46,741 bases of DNA from CALARM01 sp964431735 (GTDB taxonomy: Bacteria; Vulcanimicrobiota; SpSt-956; JAKJGF01). A program made the position numbers and the translations under genes. Shown one piece after another: positions 43,414-46,741 of this stretch. The notes below the pieces were generated by a model. The model was not told the DNA's origin and did no database searches. It saw only the letters and a program-made list of their open reading frames with translations. The first letter of the stretch is position 1, and each line of letters begins with the position of its first letter. The stretch is from NCBI GenBank assembly GCA_964431735.1, contig CAYSLJ010000037.1, positions 1 to 46,741 on the forward strand. The letters are read 5' to 3'.

Positions 43414-44940
43414 TTATTTATAAATGAGAACTGTATTATTGTTTCCTACTGCATATCCTTTATCAGCAGAAGTCATATACAGCGCATTGATTTGAGGAAT
43501 TTCACTGTTCTCATATTGAATAGACCAGAGGTCTCCTCCATTAATAGTGTGAATAATTAAGGCATGTCCATCATTTGAACCTGCTATCCACCCTTCACTG
43601 GAATTAATAAAGAATAGATCTGTTAAAACCACAGTTCCAAGACCTGAAGGTAAGTCCTGAAGAGACCACCAGATGTCTTCTTCACCATTATATTTATGTA
43701 TACTTTCCTTCTTACACAGAACCCATCCATTAGTTGAATCTACAAAATATATGGATGAAACTGACTGAGGTAAGCTACCATATCTCGGGAACCATTGTGA
43801 ACCATTATAATTCCATACTTCACCTACAGAAGCAACCCATATATTACTGGAATTTAAAGAAAATATATCAGAAAATGGCCAACCTGAAGCTGGTTTAGAA
43901 AAATCAGTTATAACAGGAGGTGATGCAGTATCAATTACTCCTATATAATCAGGTCCACCACAGCAATATCCATTCCCTGTTGATGGGAAATGGACTGAAT
44001 TAATAATTGAATTACTTGCAAATTCCTTAATCCAGTTGATGCCATTATAAAAAAGTAAATAACCATCAGTTGTTCCTGCATAAACATGGCTAGAATCTTT
44101 CATATAAAGAGAAGTACAAAACTCAGGAACTACAGAAGCACTCATCTTTTTTCTGGGTTTAAAAGTCGGAATAGAAAAAGATGTTACTGTATTTGGTTCC
44201 TGTATACGATACATCTTACCTTCTGTATTAGTAACATTACCAATAATCCAGCCTTCTGCACCTACAAAATGCACATCTAATAAATTAGTAGAAGCATCAG
44301 GCATTGTTATATCACTTACCGTCCAAGACACATTAGGTGTTGGGGTATTTGTAGCAGTCGGCGTATTTGTAGCAGTCGGTGTATTGGTCGGCCCTCCCGG
44401 TGTATTAGTAGCAGTCGGCGTATTGGTCGGCCCTCCCGGCGTATTCGTAGAAGTCGGCGTATTGGTCGGCCCTCCCGGCGTATTGGTCGGCCCACCGGGC
44501 GTATTGGTCGAAGTCGGTGTCGGAGTGGGGTCAATGGTTCCCACTGTAACATTAACTGTAACAGAGCCTTCTGTAACAGTAATATTCACCGCTCCTATGG
44601 GACTTCCGGGAGAAGAACTATGCTCTCCCTCTGTTCTCCATATTTCAATCCTGTAAGTTCCCGGAGGAAGATTCCTGAATATATAATTTCCCAGTTGATC
44701 TGCCAGGGTGGAAAGAGAAGCGGACAGTCCGAGATTTACACATACAACGAATGCATTCGGTATGGGTGTGCCGTTCACTTCAAGGGCCTGGCCTTTTATG
44801 GTTACAAGATTTGCTATCTGTGTCGGAGTGCCTGTCGCAGGCACTACAATCTGGTTCGAACCGCTGTCACCGCAACCTGCTATGACAATGCCAGAGATAA
44901 TACTTATTAAGACAATGGAAATTAAAAGTTTTTTTGCCAT
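43414..44940 (-). CDS. Lipoprotein with Thr/Pro/Asn linker and YCF48-like beta-propeller
   Basis: A 508-residue protein. ATG 44940 (MAKK) is preferred because an AAAGGA site overlaps the ATG three codons upstream. A lipobox ending VIAGC puts the lipidated Cys at residue 23. Residues about 45-135 form a carboxypeptidase-regulatory/CNA-B-like beta-sandwich (GTPIPNAFVVCV, GNYIFRNLPPGTYRIEI). About 138-205 is a TNTPGGP/TATNTP repeat linker. The C-terminal ~300 residues are YCF48/sialidase-like propeller blades (VHFVGAEGWIIG, IYFVDSTNGWVLC, LFFINSSEGWIAGS, LYMTSADKGYAVG). It is expected to be outer-membrane anchored and to display the propeller on a flexible stalk. Confidence 0.85.
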   Translation of the reverse strand: MAKKLLISIVLISIISGIVIAGCGDSGSNQIVVPATGTPTQIANLVTIKGQALEVNGTPIPNAFVVCVNLGLSASLSTLADQLGNYIFRNLPPGTYRIEIWRTEGEHSSSPGSPIGAVNITVTEGSVTVNVTVGTIDPTPTPTSTNTPGGPTNTPGGPTNTPTSTNTPGGPTNTPTATNTPGGPTNTPTATNTPTATNTPTPNVSWTVSDITMPDASTNLLDVHFVGAEGWIIGNVTNTEGKMYRIQEPNTVTSFSIPTFKPRKKMSASVVPEFCTSLYMKDSSHVYAGTTDGYLLFYNGINWIKEFASNSIINSVHFPSTGNGYCCGGPDYIGVIDTASPPVITDFSKPASGWPFSDIFSLNSSNIWVASVGEVWNYNGSQWFPRYGSLPQSVSSIYFVDSTNGWVLCKKESIHKYNGEEDIWWSLQDLPSGLGTVVLTDLFFINSSEGWIAGSNDGHALIIHTINGGDLWSIQYENSEIPQINALYMTSADKGYAVGNNNTVLIYK

Positions 44941-45264
44941 AATGATCATTCCTTTCTTTTAAAATAGTGATGTAAGGGTGGTGAGACGTGAAAAAATCAT
45001 GGGAACGGACTTTGAGTAATCTGAAAAAATTATATTTCATCGTCAAACACTCTCCCAAAAAAAATTTTCATTTTCTGCAAGAGCATCTGAATGTTTTATA
45101 TTATGAGGGTGTGAAGGTATATTCGTCACGGGGAAAAGAAAATCCTTCTTCTTTTTTTGTCTGAACCGGGGAATGTCTGAACCAGGATTAACAGGATGAA
45201 AGGATGAACAGGATTTTTATAATTGTTACGATTAATAAGAAAAGATAAATTCCGTAATTCCAGC
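44941..45264. repeat. Gap with inverted REP-like unit
   Basis: The gap upstream of the lipoprotein must hold its promoter. At 45158-45217 a REP-like unit occurs in reverse orientation (TTGTCTGAACCGGGG, then AGGATTAACAGGATG and AACAGGATTT), matching the units at 29.8 and 41.4 kb. No gene is seen. Confidence 0.6.
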
Positions 45265-45435
45265 TCACCGGACTACAGTTTCTCTGGATTTACGGGCTTT
45301 CTCTTTACATGATATCTTCCCTTCATGCAACCATTGTTTGAGTTCTTCAAAAGATTTGCCATCCATCTCTTTATTTAATTTCCTTTTTACCTTCCATAAT
45401 TCCTTCATAATTCTATCTTCATTCGGCTTCATCAT
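45265..45435 (-). CDS. Small charged hypothetical protein
   Basis: A 56-residue protein from the Met at 45435 (MMKPNED), chosen because GGAGG lies nine bases upstream. It is Lys/Glu-rich and helical (IMKELWKVKRKLNKEMDGKS, FEELKQWLHEG). Proteins of this type often occur as orphan or antitoxin-like genes near PIN or RelE toxins. No partner is adjacent and I cannot assign a function. Confidence 0.55.
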   Translation of the reverse strand: MMKPNEDRIMKELWKVKRKLNKEMDGKSFEELKQWLHEGKISCKEKARKSRETVVR

Positions 45436-45483
45436 AATACATAACCTCCATTGGAGTGAATATATCAATCGGTTTATAGCCAT

Positions 45484-45911
45484 ATCGAATATTAATGCTC
45501 AGGTTTCATAACTTCACCTGTAACCTTATAATATAGTGTAGTTCACAACAAATTACAGATAATCCTCGCGTCACGCGTGACGCGTGACGCGCAATGTCAT
45601 TAAGATAAGAAAATTCTGCATAGTTTCCTCTCCCCATCGGGGAGAGGTTAGGAGAGGGGCGAATAGAACGTTAATTCCCATAACACCCTCCCTTAATCCC
45701 TCCCTCAAGGGAGGGAAAACCAAATTCCTTAACTTAATGCCATTGCGCGTTACGCGTCACGAAGCACTTAATTTCTAATAAGTTATGAAACTAACTATAA
45801 TCAGGATGGGCAGCTCAAGAAACAAACATGATAAAATATAATTTATCTTATTGATATTAAATGTATTATATATTATAATTAAGATATAAACTATAGAGGA
45901 AGGTGTTTTAT
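45484..45911. promoter_or_regulatory. Gap with MITE-like element and TA promoter
   Basis: The 428-bp gap contains the MITE-like element at 45576-45761 and an excellent sigma70-type promoter: TTGATA at 45851-45856, a 17-bp spacer, TATAAT at 45874-45879. The promoter drives the RHH/RelE operon. No gene is seen. Confidence 0.7.
45566..45762. mobile_element. MITE-like element with heptamer terminal inverted repeats
   Basis: Left GTGACGC units ending GACGCGCAATG (to 45596) and a right end beginning CATTGCGCGTTACGCGTCAC (from 45741) form 21-bp terminal inverted repeats with one mismatch. The core holds two hairpins: CCTCTCCCC/GGGGAGAGG at about 45627-45648 and CCCTCCCTCAAGGGAGGG at about 45697-45715. 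No ORF is carried. It shows clearly that the heptamers found in other gaps can form element ends. Confidence 0.7.
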
Positions 45912-46235
45912 ATGGCAGTAAAAGAACAGGTAAGAAGAGAGAAAAAATTCAATCTCTTTCTTACAGAAGAAGAGCACAGAAAGGTTAAAGCAAAATCTGC
46001 CTTAAAGGGTATCACCATGCAGGAATATATAGTTAGCCTGATCTGCAATAGTGATAAAGACGAGGATGAAGAGTGGAATAATTTGATGAAATCCATTGAA
46101 AACGCTCCTGAAGAAGAACCTGATGAAATAGATTTACAGATAATAGAGAGGGCAAAAATAGAAAAGGCAAGAGGAGAAATCGAAGATTATGACGATGACC
46201 TGAAGGAGCTTGATAATGAAGGTTCAAATAACTAA
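45912..46235 (+). CDS. Ribbon-helix-helix antitoxin
   Basis: A 107-residue protein from ATG 45912 after AGGAAGG. The N-terminal half (KKFNLFLTEEEHRKVKAKSALKGITMQEYIVSLI) is a ribbon-helix-helix/Arc-type domain; the C-terminal half is strongly acidic (EEPDEIDLQIIERAK, YDDDLKEL) and should bind the toxin. It overlaps the RelE toxin gene by 20 bp and has its own consensus promoter, so the pair is a complete type II toxin-antitoxin operon. Confidence 0.85.
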   Translation: MAVKEQVRREKKFNLFLTEEEHRKVKAKSALKGITMQEYIVSLICNSDKDEDEEWNNLMKSIENAPEEEPDEIDLQIIERAKIEKARGEIEDYDDDLKELDNEGSNN

Positions 46236-46467
46236 ATCTGCACGAAAAGAGATTAACAACCTGGATAAAGATATTAAAAAGAAAGTCAATAAAGAGATAC
46301 GATTAATAAGACAGGGCAAAGGTAGAATTACCTTATTAAAAGGCAGTAAATATGAAGGGAAGATAAAAGTTGATAATTACCGGATTCGCTTTGAGTTAGA
46401 CCGAAAAAATAAGATAATATTAATAACAGGCGTACCTTTACGAAAAGAAGCATATAGAGATTTATAA
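46216..46467 (+). CDS. RelE/ParE-family toxin
   Basis: An 83-residue RelE-fold protein (MKVQITKSARKEINNLDKDI, then YRIRFELDRKNKIILITGV). ATG 46216 is preferred over the TTG two codons earlier because GAAGGAG lies at the right distance. It is intact, unlike the RelE pseudogene at 27.8 kb. It is expected to inhibit translation by mRNA cleavage or to target gyrase, and to be neutralised by the upstream RHH protein. Confidence 0.87.
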   Translation: MKVQITKSARKEINNLDKDIKKKVNKEIRLIRQGKGRITLLKGSKYEGKIKVDNYRIRFELDRKNKIILITGVPLRKEAYRDL

Positions 46468-46674
46468 TTTCGGGGAAACTTTCCAGAAGAGGCCGTTATC
46501 GGACCTTTGCGAAATTCTCGTTTATTACCGGAAAAAAGCATAGATGATGCAACCCATGTTGCCATAGCAGTTGTAAATAAATACAAGTTAACCTGTATTA
46601 ATTCACTTATTTATAGGTGCTGCCGGGTTCATAGTTTCTGTTCAGCTTTTGAAATCGTCATTGTTTATAATTAA
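46468..46674 (+). pseudogene. PIN-domain (VapC) fragment
   Basis: In the frame of 46501 the DNA reads LPEKSIDDATHVAIAVVNKY at about 46525-46584, the characteristic C-terminal active-site helix of PIN toxins, with no start codon and no N-terminal Asp motif. The sequence then degenerates and stops at 46672-46674. It is a remnant only. Confidence 0.6.
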
Positions 46675-46707
46675 TCTTGATTTTAGTTGTTATTTGAGTT
46701 AAAATAT

Positions 46708-46731
46708 ATGTAGCTACAAAAGTAGCTACAT
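46708..46731. terminator. Hairpin, possible terminator
   Basis: A perfect 10-bp stem, ATGTAGCTAC with GTAGCTACAT, and an AAAA loop, followed by AATTATTT. Position after the toxin operon fits a terminator, though the stem is AT-rich. Confidence 0.5.
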
Positions 46732-46741
46732 AATTATTTAG

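Noticed and set aside
44316..44656. Arg-rich and Val/Gly-rich ORFs across the lipoprotein linker
   Set aside because: They are alternate-frame readings of the TNTPGGP repeat DNA and have no independent support.

Overview
The window is an AT-rich bacterial chromosome segment with long intergenic gaps. It carries type IV pilus-type genes (a GspE/PilB-like ATPase, a prepilin-like protein and a PilX-like protein), a Sec lipoprotein, and lysine/meso-diaminopimelate genes of the N-acetyl (DapH-type) branch. These point to a free-living bacterium from a poorly sampled lineage. I see no rRNA or tRNA and cannot name the phylum from sequence alone.

Region 1 (1-11.3 kb): a TerC-like membrane protein, a GT2 glycosyltransferase next to an HTH-fused secretion ATPase, and an ABC ATPase overlapping a permease fused to a CPBP/CAAX protease. 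Then come an (alpha/alpha)6-barrel glycoside hydrolase-like protein without a signal peptide, a pentapeptide-repeat protein, and a second ABC exporter. The second exporter sits behind a strong promoter and a leader that looks like a transcription attenuator.

Region 2 (11.3-26.2 kb): on the minus strand lysA, dapH, lysC, an ArgD/DapX-type aminotransferase and an M20 deacetylase form most of the acetylated DAP route to lysine and peptidoglycan. Nearby are a DUF302 protein, an MTA/SAH deaminase, a 916-residue TPR protein with a Gly/Met/Leu-rich tail, a prepilin-like protein, and a 932-residue soluble protein made of two tandem FlhA-type cytoplasmic domains, each followed by HEAT-like helices.

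Region 3 (26.4-41.4 kb): an accessory island. Its left part is a collection of complete, truncated and frameshifted toxin-antitoxin genes plus a TnpB fragment. Its core is a four-gene module present twice at a constant 6032-bp offset: an all-helical protein, a protein with two cyclic-nucleotide-binding domains, a large polymorphic-toxin-like protein ending in an HExxH...E metallopeptidase domain, and small immunity-like proteins (one after copy A, two after copy B). The island is flanked by ~360-bp direct repeats, the right one lying upstream of the pilX-like gene. This module is the strongest candidate for an undescribed system.

Region 4 (41.4-46.7 kb): the PilX-like protein, a lipoprotein with a Thr/Pro/Asn linker and a YCF48-like propeller, and an RHH/RelE toxin-antitoxin pair.

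Across the whole window, gaps hold arrays of 7-bp units of the type GTGAnnn. They usually form an inverted pair (GTGAnnn on the left, nnnTCAC on the right) around a short core, look like a family of small non-autonomous elements, and in three genes supply the stop codon.
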